Below, piece by piece: positions 50,063 to 61,079 of a DNA stretch of 64,000 nt. The translations under genes and the position numbers were made by a program. Under the pieces are notes generated by a model, which was not told the origin of the DNA, made no database searches, and saw nothing but the letters and a program-made list of their open reading frames with translations. Origin of the DNA: Prasinococcaceae sp. CCMP 1430 (taxonomy: Eukaryota > Prasinodermophyta > Palmophyllophyceae > Prasinococcales > Prasinococcaceae); the NCBI GenBank assembly GCA_013416795.1, contig RQSC01000630.1, forward strand, positions 1-64,000. The letters are read 5' to 3'. Position 1 is the first letter of the stretch; each line of letters opens with the position of its first letter.

Positions 50063-50875
50063 ATGGTGCGCGTGGTCGTGTGGACGGCGCCGCGCTGCGT
50101 GTCGACGGCCCTCGAGAAGGCCCTGGCGGGCGCGACGCCGCGCGTCGACGTCATGCACGAGCCGCTGTCCAAACACTACTACTTCGGACCCCAGCGAGTG
50201 TCCGAGCGCTACGCGGGCCAGCCGCCTGACACCGCGTCTGACGCAACGCCGGATGGCGTCTTCGAGCGCATTCTCGCCGCGGGCGACGGGGAGAGGGGCG
50301 CGCACGTGGTAGTGAAGGACATGGCGTACTACCTCGACGGTTACGACGTGCGAGCTGCCGTGCGTTGCCTTCGCGCGGGCGATGTGCGACACGCGTTCCT
50401 CGTCCGCTCGCCGCGGGCAACCGTGCCGTCGCTTTACAAAGCGTCGCTCGACACGGAGCGCACAGGCTGGGACTACTTTGACGCTTGCGAGGTCGGCATG
50501 GAGTCGCTGTCGAAGCTGTACGACGCCGTCGTCGAGGAGGAGGCGTCCGAGCCGGTCGTGCTCGATTCGGACGACCTCATAGACGACCCCACGGGTGCCA
50601 TGAGGGCGTTCTGCGGGGCGGTTGGCTTGCCATTCGATGCGACTCGCATGCTTGCCTGGGAGGAGGGTCCTCTGCCAGGCTGGGACACGTGGGGCGGGTG
50701 GCATGACGACGCCATACACTCGACGGGCTTCCGGCCGAGGGCGGAAAGGGGCGCGTGGCTGAGGGAGTGCAAGCCCACGGGCCTCGGCGTCGCACACGAT
50801 GCTGTCGCGCGCGAGGCTGCAGAGGCTGCGATGCCCGCGTTCCAGAAGCTGCACGTAAAACGGTTGAGATGGTGA
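50063..50875 (+). CDS. Sulfotransferase-like P-loop protein
   Basis: A 270-residue single-exon protein from ATG 50063. The N terminus MVRVVVWTAPRCVSTALEKA is a 5'-phosphosulfate-binding-loop-like motif with a catalytic-type EPLSKHYYFG segment following. A conserved VVKDMAYYLDGY and a FLVRSPRATVPSLYKAS match the PAPS 3'-phosphate-binding region (R..S). The C-terminal part reads DSDDLIDDPTGAMRAFCGAV and LPFDATRML. Proteins of this type are cytosolic sulfotransferase-like enzymes of unknown substrate, widespread in algae and bacteria. No signal peptide is seen. Confidence 0.75.
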   Translation: MVRVVVWTAPRCVSTALEKALAGATPRVDVMHEPLSKHYYFGPQRVSERYAGQPPDTASDATPDGVFERILAAGDGERGAHVVVKDMAYYLDGYDVRAAVRCLRAGDVRHAFLVRSPRATVPSLYKASLDTERTGWDYFDACEVGMESLSKLYDAVVEEEASEPVVLDSDDLIDDPTGAMRAFCGAVGLPFDATRMLAWEEGPLPGWDTWGGWHDDAIHSTGFRPRAERGAWLRECKPTGLGVAHDAVAREAAEAAMPAFQKLHVKRLRW

Positions 50876-51357
50876 GCCGTCCAGCCCCTCCTGTCCGCAC
50901 CCAGTCATTCAAGAGATGTTGACCCGATGCGTGCGCACTGGTACGGGTCAAATGTACATGCCTTAGACGGGACTGCGGTGAGCTATTTGCCACCCCGCGC
51001 CACCACTTCTGTAGCGGCGCTTCTCTAGCTAGTGCCGCGTCGACAACAATCGGGAGGCAGAGCAAGCAAGTGATATTACAATGAGAGGTCGAGTACGCTC
51101 GCGCGTTTTGCGATCGCTTTTGCGTCTGTTGCAGGTCGCGATTCTTTGCAGTGTCGTGCTGTATACAGTGTGTGCAGCGTATGCGAGGTACGATCGAGAG
51201 GCGTCTGCCTTCTACGGCGGATGGCAGTCTCCCAGCGAAGGGGGCGTGAGAGGGAGGAAGGCGGCTAGATGGGCTGTACTCTTGACTCGGAGCACAGTAT
51301 GATGTCGCCGGGTACGCCAGAGCGTGCAGGCCGCCTGATCGTCAACTACAAAGCGGA
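50876..51357. other. Spacer with one doubtful small frame
   Basis: A lower-GC spacer. A 73-codon frame on the plus strand (51081-51302) has an ATG in moderate context and one hydrophobic helix (LLQVAILCSVVLYTVCAAYA), but no family match and no supporting context. I do not call it a gene. Confidence 0.4.
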
Positions 51358-52677
51358 CTACAGGCCGACATACATCCTCCACCAGCACGTGAGCAACAAG
51401 CAGTGCACCAGCGCGAGCGCACGGGCCAGTCTCACGGCTCGCCGGTTGGCGAAGATGCCCCCCCCGGCTGCCGCGATCAGCGCCAGCGGTCCCAGCGCAA
51501 ACGCGAGCAAGCACAGCACGGCGCTTGTCCTCCACTCGTTTGGCGCGTGCTCCGGGAATGTCTTGATGTTGAGGCCGACCGCGAGCTCTCGCGTAGCGTC
51601 AGCCTGGGAGGCCGTGGAACGCGCTGCCTTGCGGAAGAGCTTCGCCGTTGCCGACAGCGACGAAGCTGCCGGCGCATGGCGACGCTCAGAAGCTGCCGCA
51701 GCACGGCTAGACTCAGCGGTCGTCTGCTGTCGCGAAGAGGAGAGAGCGTGCAGTCGGTAGGTGGGCTCACCGCCCAGCTTTCGACCAGCGGTGAGAGTCA
51801 GATCGAAAGGACGCCGCATGATGTCGTCAATGCGCGCGAGGCTCTGCCGGCAGCACGTTGGCAACGGCGGCTGCGAGGAGTGACGGAGGCCTCGAGCACC
51901 GCCGCATTCACTTCCCCCGGGGCCTGGTTGATGTCCTCCATCGACCCTTCCCGTATTGTGCAAAGCAACAGGCAGGTCATCCCCGTCCTGGGCGGGTGGG
52001 TGCGGAGATGGCACCGCGTGCTCCCCAGACCACGTCGCCTGCTGCTGCCCTGCCGCTGGCACGACCCCGCAGGCGTCTGAGCGCGTGGCAGCACGCACGC
52101 CAGCCGCCGGAGCCTCGGAGCGATGCCCAGGCGGTAGCGCTGTGTCTACGTGACCACGGGTGGCCGCTGCGGCTATGCCTCGTCCGCAGACGATGCAAAG
52201 GATGTCTCCCGGGCTGTTGAGCGCAACTTGGTTGCGTTGGAGCTCCCCGTTGGAGACGATGCAGCTCCGTGCATTGGGCGGCGGCGCGGAGGGTACGGGT
52301 CTCGCGTTCGCGCGCAGCGCGTCGACATGCTTCGCCTCGCGACGGAAGAATGACCCGCGGAGAAGTCCCAGCTCCAGTCGGACGTCGGGGTTGCCTGGTC
52401 GGGCGCGCATCAGCGCACCGCCGAGAGGGGCATCAGTAACGACCCGCACGGCCCTGCTGAAGGGGGCGTCGTGCGTGCCTCGGTGTCGCGCCGCGCCTCC
52501 GGTTTGGAGGACGCCCTCGAGTGTACCACCCGACCCCACGGCAGCAGCCGCGGGCGCGACCGCGGACAGCGCATCGATGTCCACTGCGACGAGCCCCCCG
52601 GAGTCGCTGGGGCACCCTCCCATGGGCGCCTCGTTGTCGGCCGGTGCGTCGCCGCGTGCGCAGGGGGTAGGGGCCAT
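51358..52677 (-). CDS. Hypothetical protein with two C-terminal membrane helices
   Basis: A 439-residue frame from ATG 52677, not recognised. The first ~270 residues are low complexity. From about residue 285 the sequence looks more natural: RIDDIMRRPFDLTLTAGRKL, a Ser/Ala-rich stretch, ELAVGLNIKTFPEHAPNEW, and two helices (AVLCLLAFALGPLALIAAAG; ARALALVHCLLLTCWW). Possibly only the C-terminal portion is real and the N terminus is in another exon. Confidence 0.4.
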   Translation of the reverse strand: MAPTPCARGDAPADNEAPMGGCPSDSGGLVAVDIDALSAVAPAAAAVGSGGTLEGVLQTGGAARHRGTHDAPFSRAVRVVTDAPLGGALMRARPGNPDVRLELGLLRGSFFRREAKHVDALRANARPVPSAPPPNARSCIVSNGELQRNQVALNSPGDILCIVCGRGIAAAATRGHVDTALPPGHRSEAPAAGVRAATRSDACGVVPAAGQQQATWSGEHAVPSPHPPAQDGDDLPVALHNTGRVDGGHQPGPGGSECGGARGLRHSSQPPLPTCCRQSLARIDDIMRRPFDLTLTAGRKLGGEPTYRLHALSSSRQQTTAESSRAAAASERRHAPAASSLSATAKLFRKAARSTASQADATRELAVGLNIKTFPEHAPNEWRTSAVLCLLAFALGPLALIAAAGGGIFANRRAVRLARALALVHCLLLTCWWRMYVGL

Positions 52678-53999
52678 GATCGCCCCGCGCCAATTTTATC
52701 AGCACCGCCGCGCAGCGGCCCGCGGCAGGCAACGTGGCAGGCGGGCGCCCGGGAGGCGGCTCAGCCGCGGCTGGCGTCCGGCGCCCTCGCGGCCTGCCGC
52801 GGCCCGGCCCGCGCCCGCGCGGCGCGGCCCCTCACTCAGCGCGAGGCGCGCGGCCGGCGGCGCGGCGCTGTGGCGGCGGCGCGCCGCGCGCCCACGCGAC
52901 CCACGCGGCGGGCGCCGCCGGCCGCGAGGGCGCGTCGCCGCGCCGCTATGACTGAGTGCTCCAATGATTGCGGTCGTGCGCGTATCAGCGACAGATCGCA
53001 CACAGACACTGCGTGCCGACACTGCATGTGGACCATCCTCAGACGCGTGGCAACTCATCTACGTCATGATCATGCGGTGAATCCTGACAATGCCGTGTTC
53101 ACAGATACGCCACGTCACCCCGCGCCCGGCGCAGGCACGGGAGGGCGCTGGCGCAGCAGCGCGGCGGCACTCCACTGTCGGTTGCCCGCTTCGTCCGACC
53201 ATGACGTTGTGTATCTCGTCGGTGAGAGCGTATCATTCCGTATCTTTGCTCGGCGCGGAGCCCGCCGGGGGAGAGGCCTATCGCGCAGAGGGGAGGCGCC
53301 GAGGCGCCCGCGCGCCTCGAGTCCCTCAGCCGGCCGTCGTCCGGCCGGGGGTGCCGCGTTGCTGCCGCCGCTACCTGCGCGCACACACCGCCTTCCCGCC
53401 AGTGGCGCTGCAGCCCTCGTGCAGGGGCTGCTGAAGGCCGCGCGAGCCCTCGCCCAGGTGCGAGTGTCACATAAATGGAACCACGCCAGTTTCGGTGCGA
53501 GTTTCGATCCACCCCAGGCGACAATGAAAGTGTGCGCTCTTGATGGCGCATATGTTTCGACATTGCGCGCATTGCGATGTGACCTTTGCGCGATCTGCAC
53601 GCGAGAGAAGGAGAGACCAACTCTAATTTTATGAGCGAGCGGCCAGCGGCCTGCACTTTTGTTGGTCGGCGGAGCGTTTTTGCTTTCACCTTTGATTTGA
53701 AAGGGGGTCGAAGTTCTCCCCAACACACACACACCGGAACAAAACGGCCCAACGGATGGGAAGGCGCGCGCGTGGGTGGGTGTGTCGATATGGTCGCACC
53801 ACGTCGGGTGATGGCGGAGCGCGCGAAAGCGAGGGCGGGAGGGGAGCAGGAGAAAAATTTTCGCGCGACACAGCGCGCGCGCTGCGCCGCGCCGGGGAGC
53901 GCCCGGGAGCGCCGCGCCGGGGGAGCGCGCGGCCTCTCCTTCGTCCCCCCCTCCCCCCCTCCCTCGGCGGTGCGCTGGGATCGTGGTGGGCTGGCGGCG
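52678..53999. other. Long spacer without recognised gene
   Basis: A 1.3-kb interval with GC-rich repeats (52730-52940) and two AT-richer islands (about 52960-53100 and 53470-53720). Several open frames exist on both strands but none shows motifs, splice-phase continuity or family resemblance. It holds the promoter of the coiled-coil gene at 54000. Confidence 0.5.
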
Positions 54000-56456
54000 A
54001 TGAGCGGCGGCGGCGGCGGCGGCGACGCCGATGCGCTCCGCGCGCAGGTGCGCTTCCTCGAGGACAACGTGCGGCGCCTCAACGAGGCGCTGAGCGCGCA
54101 GCAGCTCGCAATGACCGGAAGCGCGACGAAGCCTCTCCATTCGGCCCCGCGCCGCCGCGGCTCGTCGACGCCCAGTACCTCTCGCCGCTGCTCGTGGCGT
54201 ACGACAGGCGGCTCGCCGCGGCGGAGGGCGCCGACCGCGCGGCGCGCGCCGACGCCGACAGGATGCGGTCGCGCATCGATGAAGTCGTGGCGGAGAACGA
54301 GGCGCTCGCGGCGGAGGCGGCGCGGGCGACGGAGGCGCTCGCGGCCAAGACGGAGGTCGCAGAGGCGGCCATGCCCCACGAGAACCGCGAGCTGCTCGAG
54401 CGCATCGACATCCTCACCCGCGAGAACGACTCGGTGCTCGCACAGGTGAGCTCGCTCGAGGAGGAGAACGGGCGCCTGCACGCAACGCTCGAGGCACGCG
54501 CCGCGGAGAACGCGCGGATGGCTCGAGAGCTCGCGGGAGTCAAGGGGAGGCTGGAGGCCTCGAGCCGTCGCGTCGCCGCCGCGGAGCGCGAGGCAGGCGC
54601 CGCCGCCGGCGCCGTGCAGCGGGCTGCCGCGGCAGACGCGGCGGTTGTCACGAGTGCGGGCGCTGCGGTGGACGCGCAGCGCAAGTTCGCCGAACAGAGC
54701 GAGGCGCACCTGTCGGAGATCCGTGCGCTGCAGTCTGGGAGCAGCGCCCTCACGGCGCGGTGCCGCGAGGCCGAGGCCGCCGCCGAGGCGTCGCGCCGCG
54801 AGGCGGCCGCCGCTCGCGAGGCCTGCACCTCAAGGGAGAGGGAGCTCGAGGTCTCGCGCAAGGAGGCGACGGACCTCGCTGCACGCACCTCTGCTCTCGA
54901 GCAGTCGGTCGCGGACTACCAGGCACGCGACGTGGAGGTCTTCCAGCGGGTGAAGGAGGCGCTCGATCGCTCCGAAGGTGCGCACGCGGCGCTGCGATGC
55001 TCATCGGCGCGCGCGCACCGCATCTGCCGTGCTCTGACACTCGTCGCGCGCGTGCGCACGGTGCGCGTGGCGCGCAGAGGCCAAGCGAGCCCGCGATGTC
55101 GTGCTCACGGAGAAGGGCGCGCTTGAGGAGGAGAACAAGAGCTTGGTGGAGCGCCTGCGCTCGGTGCGCGCCGAGTCGCGCGCTGAGCGCGAGACAGAGA
55201 TGGCGCGTCAGAAGGCCGTCGCCGCGGCTGATCGCGATCGTCTGGAGCGCCAGCTGCAGGCTGCGATGGAGGGCCAGGCTGTGGCTGAGCAGGCGTGTCT
55301 GCGCGCGAAGCGCGAGGCTGCCTCGGCGGCCGCCGATGCGCGTGCTGCGCGTGAGGCAGCGCTCTCGCAGTTCGGTGGCCAGGCGCTCGCCGCCGCGACT
55401 GGCACTGCAGCCGCCGTGGCCGCTGGCGCCCCCGTGGCGGACGCCGAGGGCGCTGCTGCCGCCGCTTCGGCGCTCTCGCCCCTGCAGTTGGTGGCGCAGC
55501 TCGAGAACGCGGAACGCGCCCGCCAGGAGTCCGAAGAGCGCGCGGCGTCGGAACAGCGCAGCGCCGAGCGCGCCGCAAGCGAGGCTCGCGTTACGCAGGC
55601 AGCGCTCGCGGCGGACGTGTCGCGCATCGAGGCGCACTCCAAGCGCCTGCAGGCCGACACTGATATGCTCCGCGATCGCGTCGAGCGCGAGCGCGTCCGC
55701 CGCGAGGAGGCCGAGGCCGGGCAGCGCTCAGCTGAGCGTCGCGCTGCCGAGGCGGGTGCCATGGCTGCCCGAGAGATTGATCGCCTTTCTTCGGAGTCTG
55801 ACCGCAAGACGCGCGCACTGGCGTCGCGCCTTGAGCAGGCGGTGTCGCTCTACAACCAGTCGGCCGCCGAGGCTGAGAATGTGCTCGCTGAGAAGGAGGA
55901 CGCGCTGGACACGTGGAAGAAGGAGGCCAAGGAGGCCGCCGCGCGCCTTGAGCGCGTGGGCGAGTCGCAGCGCCTCGAAATCGAGCGTCTCACCCACCGC
56001 AACGAGGAGCTCTCCAACAAGCTGCAGACGCTGGTCAAGGAGGCATCCAGCGACCGCGAGGGCGTTGAGCGGTGGCGCCTCGAAGAAGCGACCCTGCGAC
56101 CCGAGCTTGAGGCCGCAGTGACCGCCCGCGACGACCTGCAGCGGCGGTTGGCGGCGATCAGTGCGCGCGAGGATGGAATGCTGCGCGAGCGCCGCGAACT
56201 GGCCGCGGCGGTGGACGCCGCCAAAGTGGAGAGCGCGCGTGCATGCCGCCAGCGCGACGCGGCGCTCGCGCAAGCCGAGCAGCTGCGGCGCGAGGCCGAC
56301 GAGACCGAGCGCGCCAAGCGTGACGCCGTCGAGGCGGTCCAACGAGAGCGCGCGCTTCAGGCGCTGGTCGGCAGCATAGGCGGCACAGCCGTCCTGAAGG
56401 ACACCAACGGCTCGAAGGCCTCAAAGCGCGCCCAGGCCAAGGTCGCGGCCAACTAG
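54000..56456 (+). CDS. Long coiled-coil protein, possibly CEP89-like, with an apparent frameshift
   Basis: ATG 54000 begins MSGGGGGGDADALRAQVRFL, then EDNVRRLNEALSAQQLA. At about 54106 the natural-looking frame moves by one base to RNDRKRDEASPFG and AQYLSPLLVAYDRRLAAAEG, with no GT..AG pair between, so a base is probably missing in the assembly (or the gene is broken). The rest is continuous coiled coil (MRSRIDEVVAENEALAAEAA, RELLERIDILTRENDSVLAQ), with one intron (54978-55077) joining SEG phase 1 to EAKRARDVVLTEKGALEEEN. It ends at 56456. Total about 785 residues. The YLSPLL.AYD..+ segment is reminiscent of the centriolar distal-appendage protein CEP89, but generic coiled coils are hard to name. 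Confidence 0.6.
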
Positions 56457-56589
56457 CTCCGTGCCATGGCGCATGTAGACACGTGCACGCATCGACACGC
56501 ATCACACTAATTCCTCGAGTATTACCATCACAACTGTGCCCACGCCCCGTCGCTGTCTCTCTCTCCCGTGCTGGAGAGGCGCGAAGCCG

Positions 56590-58225
56590 CTAATCGCCGA
56601 GCAGCGCCTCGAGTCGCGCGCTGATGTCCTCCCCGACCGCCACGGCGCTATCGGCATTGCCATCGATGGCCGGCAATGCGCGCGGCGGGTCGACCGCTGT
56701 CACCGGCGCGGCAGCGGTGCGCCCGAGCGGACGTGGCATGGCCATGCGCACACTGCCTGCAGCGGCGCCCGTGCCCACCACGGATGCGAGGGGGTCGCCT
56801 TGCTCGACCGCGCCCCCACCCGCGTCGGACGGCGCGTGAAGATCGGACGGCGGATCCACGCGGTTGGCGTGTATGCTAAAAGCTGGCACCACCCAGGCGC
56901 CGCACGAGCATTGCGCGCCGTGCCAGCTGAAGGCGCCCAGCCGGTAGTCGCAGTGTGGACAGCGCAGCTTGCCCTCGACGTCACCGCGGTGCACCTCAGG
57001 CGACCACTCCGGAGGGTCGATGAAGACGTGCGAACACGCCGCCACATCGGCGGCGTCCGCCGCCGCGCGGTCGCGATCGCGCTTGACGTGGCGAAATGCG
57101 CGCTGCCCGTCGCCGCGTTCGTGGCTCACGACGTCAGACGGCGCGAAGAGCGGCCGGCGACAGCGGCGGCACAGGTAGGCCTGCGCGGGGTCGAGGGAGG
57201 ACTCGCCGGGCGTGCACGCGCCCACGCTGGCGAGCGATTGGGCGTCGAGGGCTCCCTCCACCTTCACCTTCTCTGCACTGTCCGCCTCCTGTTCCACCTC
57301 CTCAGCCTCTGCCGCCACCTCCGCAACGCCATCTCTGCGAGCCTCCGATTCTGCCCGCGCCTCTCGGCCCATGGAAGCGCCAGCAGCCCCGGTGGCCTGG
57401 TCCCTGGCTGCGCCCGAGGCGGCGCGTGCGGCCGTGCTGCCGACGCTCGCGACCGCACCTCTTGCGCTCGCGCCGTCCGCACCGTCGGCATCGCAGCCAC
57501 CTGCACCTACGCCTGCCCCTGGCCGCGCCTCGAGGCCCATCGCCTGCCGTTGCGTGCGCCAGCGCCTATACTGCGTGATGCGTGCCATGCGCGCCGCGGG
57601 CGGGCAGCCCATCTTGCGCCATGCCTCAAGCTGTCCAGGCGCGCACATGCGTACAGGTAGTGCGCGTGCGCGAGTGTTTGGGGTCAGAGGACTGCGAGCG
57701 CGGACGATGGGGCACCTACTTGCGCGAACGCGCAGGCGCGAGCGACTGTGTCCTTGCGAACGTGCGTGCGCTGCATGCGTGTCGTGCGCTCACCTGCTTC
57801 ATGAAGCCCTCGTTGGGCTCCGCCCCAGGTGACGCGCGCCTGACGATGCGCAGCGCGCCGCGTGCCGACAACGCGGTGCCGCCGTCGGCGTCGCAATCCG
57901 CCGGGTCGACGAAGACGGCGCCAGCGGACATGAGGAAGGCGCACACCGCCGTCGCTGAGCGCGACACGCCGGCGACACAGTGTACAAGCGTGGGCACGCC
58001 ACGCGCCGCGCCTTCTGCAACGAAGTCCGCGCAGCGCGGCAGGTGCGTCAGAATATCCGCGTCGGGGCTGTCCTCGACCTCCACCACTAGGCGAGCGACC
58101 GTTTCCGGGCTACCGCCGAACGGCCCCAGCGAGAGCACGCGCGCCACGCCGGCGCGCGCGAGCGCCGGCGCGTCGCCAGCATCTTGTGCATCACCCAGCC
58201 ACACGCCCGCCACGACCTCACGCAT
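56590..58225 (-). CDS. DUSP12: Dual-specificity phosphatase 12 (YVH1-like), two exons
   Basis: Exons 58225-57794 and 57630-56590 join in phase 0 to 490 residues. The catalytic domain has VVAGVWLGDAQDAG at the N terminus and the signature VHCVAGVSRSATAVCAFLM (HCxxGxSRS). It ends PNEGFMKQ|LEAWRKMGC at the intron. The C-terminal zinc-binding domain reads YLCRRCRRPLFAPSDVVSHE, KLRCPHCDYRLGAFSWHGAQ and CSCGAWVVPAFSIHANRVD, which is diagnostic for DUSP12/Yvh1. Yvh1 releases Mrt4 during 60S ribosome maturation. It is longer than human DUSP12 (340) because of an Ala/Glu-rich insertion between domains. It shares a ~270-nt divergent promoter with GPN1. Confidence 0.93.
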
Positions 58226-58492
58226 GGCGGGGGAAGCGGCGGCGACGGCGACGGCGGCCGCAGTAGCGGCCGCCGCCGCAGCGGAGCGCGGCGCGGGACG
58301 GTGGCGGCGGCGCGCGCTGGCACGCTGGAGGCAGGCGCGCGTGGGTGGACGGGTGGGTCGAGCAAGGTGTGGGGCCTGCGGTGTGCCGGAGGAGGGGCGT
58401 CGGGTGTGTGTGTGTGTATTTGAGGGGTGGGGGTGGCGGTGGGGGTGGGGGAGGGGGGGAAGCCTGCCGTGGCGCACAACAACCGGGACGCG

Positions 58493-59765
58493 ATGGCCGA
58501 GCCCGCGGCGGAGCCCGCGCCGGCAGCAGGCGGCAGCGCACCGCGGCGGCGTGGCCCTGTGGTAGTGCTGGTGGTGGGCATGGCGGGGACGGGCAAGACG
58601 AGCCTCATGCATGCGCTCGTAGCGCACCTTGAGGCGCAGGGCAGCCCCGCGTACTCGATCAACCTCGACCCGGCCGTCTCGACCGTGCCATACGGCGGCA
58701 ACCTCGACGTGCGTGACACCGTGGACTACAAAAAGGTCTGAGCTGCGCGCGCGCGCGCTCGCGGGCTAGAGGGACGGAGGGGCGGGAGGGAGAGAGCTGT
58801 GCTCGCGTGCCTACGCGCGTGCCTGCACGTGTGCGCGCGCACTCTCCCTCAATGTATTTCCCCGCGCGCACGCTGCCCCTGCGATGCGCTCGTGCGCGGC
58901 ACGACTCCTGACTCTCGCACGCATCGCGCAAACGCCAATGCCCGCGCAGGTGATGAGCCAGTACAACCTTGGCCCGAACGGTGCCATCGTAACGAGCCTC
59001 AACTTGTTCGCGACGCGCTTCGACCAGGTGATTGACATCCTCGAACGGCGCGCGGGCGTGGGCGCGAGTGCTGGGGAGGGGAGCACAGGGCGTGAGGGAG
59101 AGCGTGGCGAAGCCAGCGGGAAGGCCGAGAAAGGAGAGCCTCCGCTCGAGTACATCCTCGTCGACACGCCTGGCCAGATTGAGATCTTCACATGGTCGGC
59201 CTCGGGTGGCATTATCACCGAGCTGCTCGCGTCGTCTTTTGCGACCGTCGTGTGCTACGTCGTCGACACCCCGCGTTGCGCCGCGCCTCCGGTGTTCATG
59301 TCCAACATGCTGTACGCCCTCTCAATCTTGTACAAGGCCAAACTTCCCATGCTGCTCGCTTTCAACAAGGCGGACGTGGCCGACCCCGCCTTCGCTGTCG
59401 AGTGGATGACCGACTTCGAAGCATTCCACGCAGCGCTGGAAGCCGATTCGAGCTACCAGGCTTCGCTCTCGCGCTCCATGTGCCTCGTGCTCGACGAGTT
59501 CTACTCTGGCCTCAAGCACGTCGGCGTGAGCGCAGTCACCGGCCAGGGTCTCGAGGGCTTCTTCGCTGCCGTAGACGCGGCGGCAGAGCAGTACTGGACA
59601 AACTACCGCACGGAGCTCGACAAGCGTATCGCAGACAAGAAACGGCGTGAGGACGAAGCACGCACCGCCGGTGTGGAGAGCCTCAAGGCCGACCTGGCGG
59701 AGGACAGGAAGAAGGCGGTCCTCGGAGGTGGCGGCAGCAGCGGGGGCGACGGCAGCGGCGAATAG
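58493..59765 (+). CDS. GPN1: GPN-loop GTPase 1 (XAB1/Npa3), two exons
   Basis: Exons 58493-58735 and 58950-59765 join in phase 0 to 352 residues. The P-loop is [20 protein letters not shown]; the family insert across the intron is [20 protein letters not shown], with the Gly-Pro-Asn loop. Other GTPase motifs are [13 protein letters not shown] and [11 protein letters not shown]. The C-terminal tail is charged and ends in Gly/Ser. GPN1 assembles RNA polymerase II and carries it to the nucleus. The intron donor GTCTGA is unusual. A Gly/Glu-rich insert (about 59050-59130) enlarges one loop. Confidence 0.95.
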
Positions 59766-59867
59766 ATGTCAATGTCAAAGAATTGATGTATTAAGTCAAT
59801 CGGGGAGACGGCCCTCAGGCCGCTCACCACACACAGTATGTACACAAGAAAGGCGAGCACGTGCACC

Positions 59868-60854
59868 TCAAAAAGCGTCGGCCCCCTGCACGCGCACGGG
59901 TGTGCGCGCCTTCGCGTGTCCGGTCACCCCCTCGTCGGGAAGCAACAGGTTGCGCGCGCCGGTCGCACCCGAGTCGTACAAGCTGTTGGGCATACCGAGC
60001 CAGAACTTGAAGCGCTCGGCCCACACCGGCGAGTCCGAGTGGGGAGCGCCCTCGAGCAGGTTGCTTTCGCGCGCGAGGATGTCCTCTGCCAACTCGCGCC
60101 GCGCATCCCACGCGTCGCGGCAGCGTGCGCGGATGGCATCCACGGGGATGTACGCGTGCATTGCCTCGATGTCCTCGATGAGCCCCACGGCGGCGGAGAA
60201 CTGGCCAGCACCAGCGTATGCGTCCACCAGCGCGCTGAACATCCGCTCGTCGGGCGGCACGCCAGCCGCGCGTGCGCGCTCCATGCACGCGCGCGCGCCG
60301 CTGGGATCACCCGCGACGCAGTAGGCATCCACGAGCGCGCCGTACACACGCGCGTCAGGCGTATACCCTTCAGCAACCATATGCTTCACGGCGGCCTCCG
60401 CGCGACCGAGATCGCCCGCGCGACACAGGACGCACACGTGCGCGTGGTGCGTGCCGAGATCGCGGCGTCCGTCGTCGGCCGCGCGGAAGAGCGCCACGGC
60501 GCTGTCGAGCATTCCCGCCTCAGCGAGTCCGTGCATGATCACGCTCATGTCGGCGGCGTCCGTCTCGTAGCCCGCCACGCGCATGGCAGAAGACACCTGG
60601 AGGAGCATGAGCGAGTCACCCGCGCGTCGGGCGCCGTCGAGCAACGCGCTGAAGTAGCGGTGCGGCGGCACGTGCGCGCCTGTGGCCTCCAGCATCTCAT
60701 CATGGAGCGCGCGGGCCTCGTCCAGGCGGCCAACGCGAGGGTCACACAGCGCGCGCGCAAACTCAACGAACGCCGGCAGTGCCGCGCGCGCGCCGTGCAG
60801 CAGCGCGCCCGCGCGGCCACGCGCGGCCGCGAGGCGGGGGCGATGGGGGGCCAC
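59868..60854 (-). CDS. Pentatricopeptide-repeat (PPR) protein, 5' end unresolved
   Basis: About 328 codons with successive ~35-residue helical pairs: HRYFSALLDGARRAGDSLML, MSVIMHGLAEAGMLDSAVAL, HHAHVCVLCRAGDLGRAEAA and VYGALVDAYCVAGDPSGARA, MFSALVDAYAGAGQFSAAVG. The C-terminal region is non-repeat (ESNLLEGAPHSD). PPR proteins bind organellar RNA. No ATG opens the frame at 60854; a 27-nt poly-G (60877-60903) lies just upstream, so the N terminus may be mis-assembled or in another exon. A second PPR gene lies upstream on the same strand. Confidence 0.75.
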   Translation of the reverse strand: MAPHRPRLAAARGRAGALLHGARAALPAFVEFARALCDPRVGRLDEARALHDEMLEATGAHVPPHRYFSALLDGARRAGDSLMLLQVSSAMRVAGYETDAADMSVIMHGLAEAGMLDSAVALFRAADDGRRDLGTHHAHVCVLCRAGDLGRAEAAVKHMVAEGYTPDARVYGALVDAYCVAGDPSGARACMERARAAGVPPDERMFSALVDAYAGAGQFSAAVGLIEDIEAMHAYIPVDAIRARCRDAWDARRELAEDILARESNLLEGAPHSDSPVWAERFKFWLGMPNSLYDSGATGARNLLLPDEGVTGHAKARTPVRVQGADAF

Positions 60855-60876
60855 GTCACGCGCGCGTGCCCAGCCA

Positions 60877-60903
60877 GGGGGGGGGGGGGGGGGGGGGGGG
60901 GGG
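60877..60903. repeat. Poly-G run of 27 nt
   Basis: Uninterrupted G tract on the plus strand just before the first coding part of the PPR gene; length is probably unreliable. Confidence 0.95.
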
Positions 60904-61079
60904 CACGCGCGCCTCGTCGCGAGCGTCGACCACGCCCGGTGCGCGGGGGCATCGACCGTGCAGGCTACCAGCCAGCGAGCGCGCGCTCGCCAGCGCCCGC
61001 AGGCCGCCTGTGCATGCAGGGCGGGCCCGCGGCCAGCGCTCCAATTCGTTTCGAGCGCGCTCGCGCGCCGGTGAATTGA

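Noticed and set aside
51081-51302. 73-codon plus-strand frame with one hydrophobic helix
   Set aside because: It has an ATG but no family resemblance, no neighbour logic and a basic, atypical tail; such frames are common here by chance.
52471-53634. Plus-strand frame of 387 codons in the 52.7-54 kb spacer
   Set aside because: It is a GC-driven frame with no domain, and partly antisense to the 51358-52677 frame.
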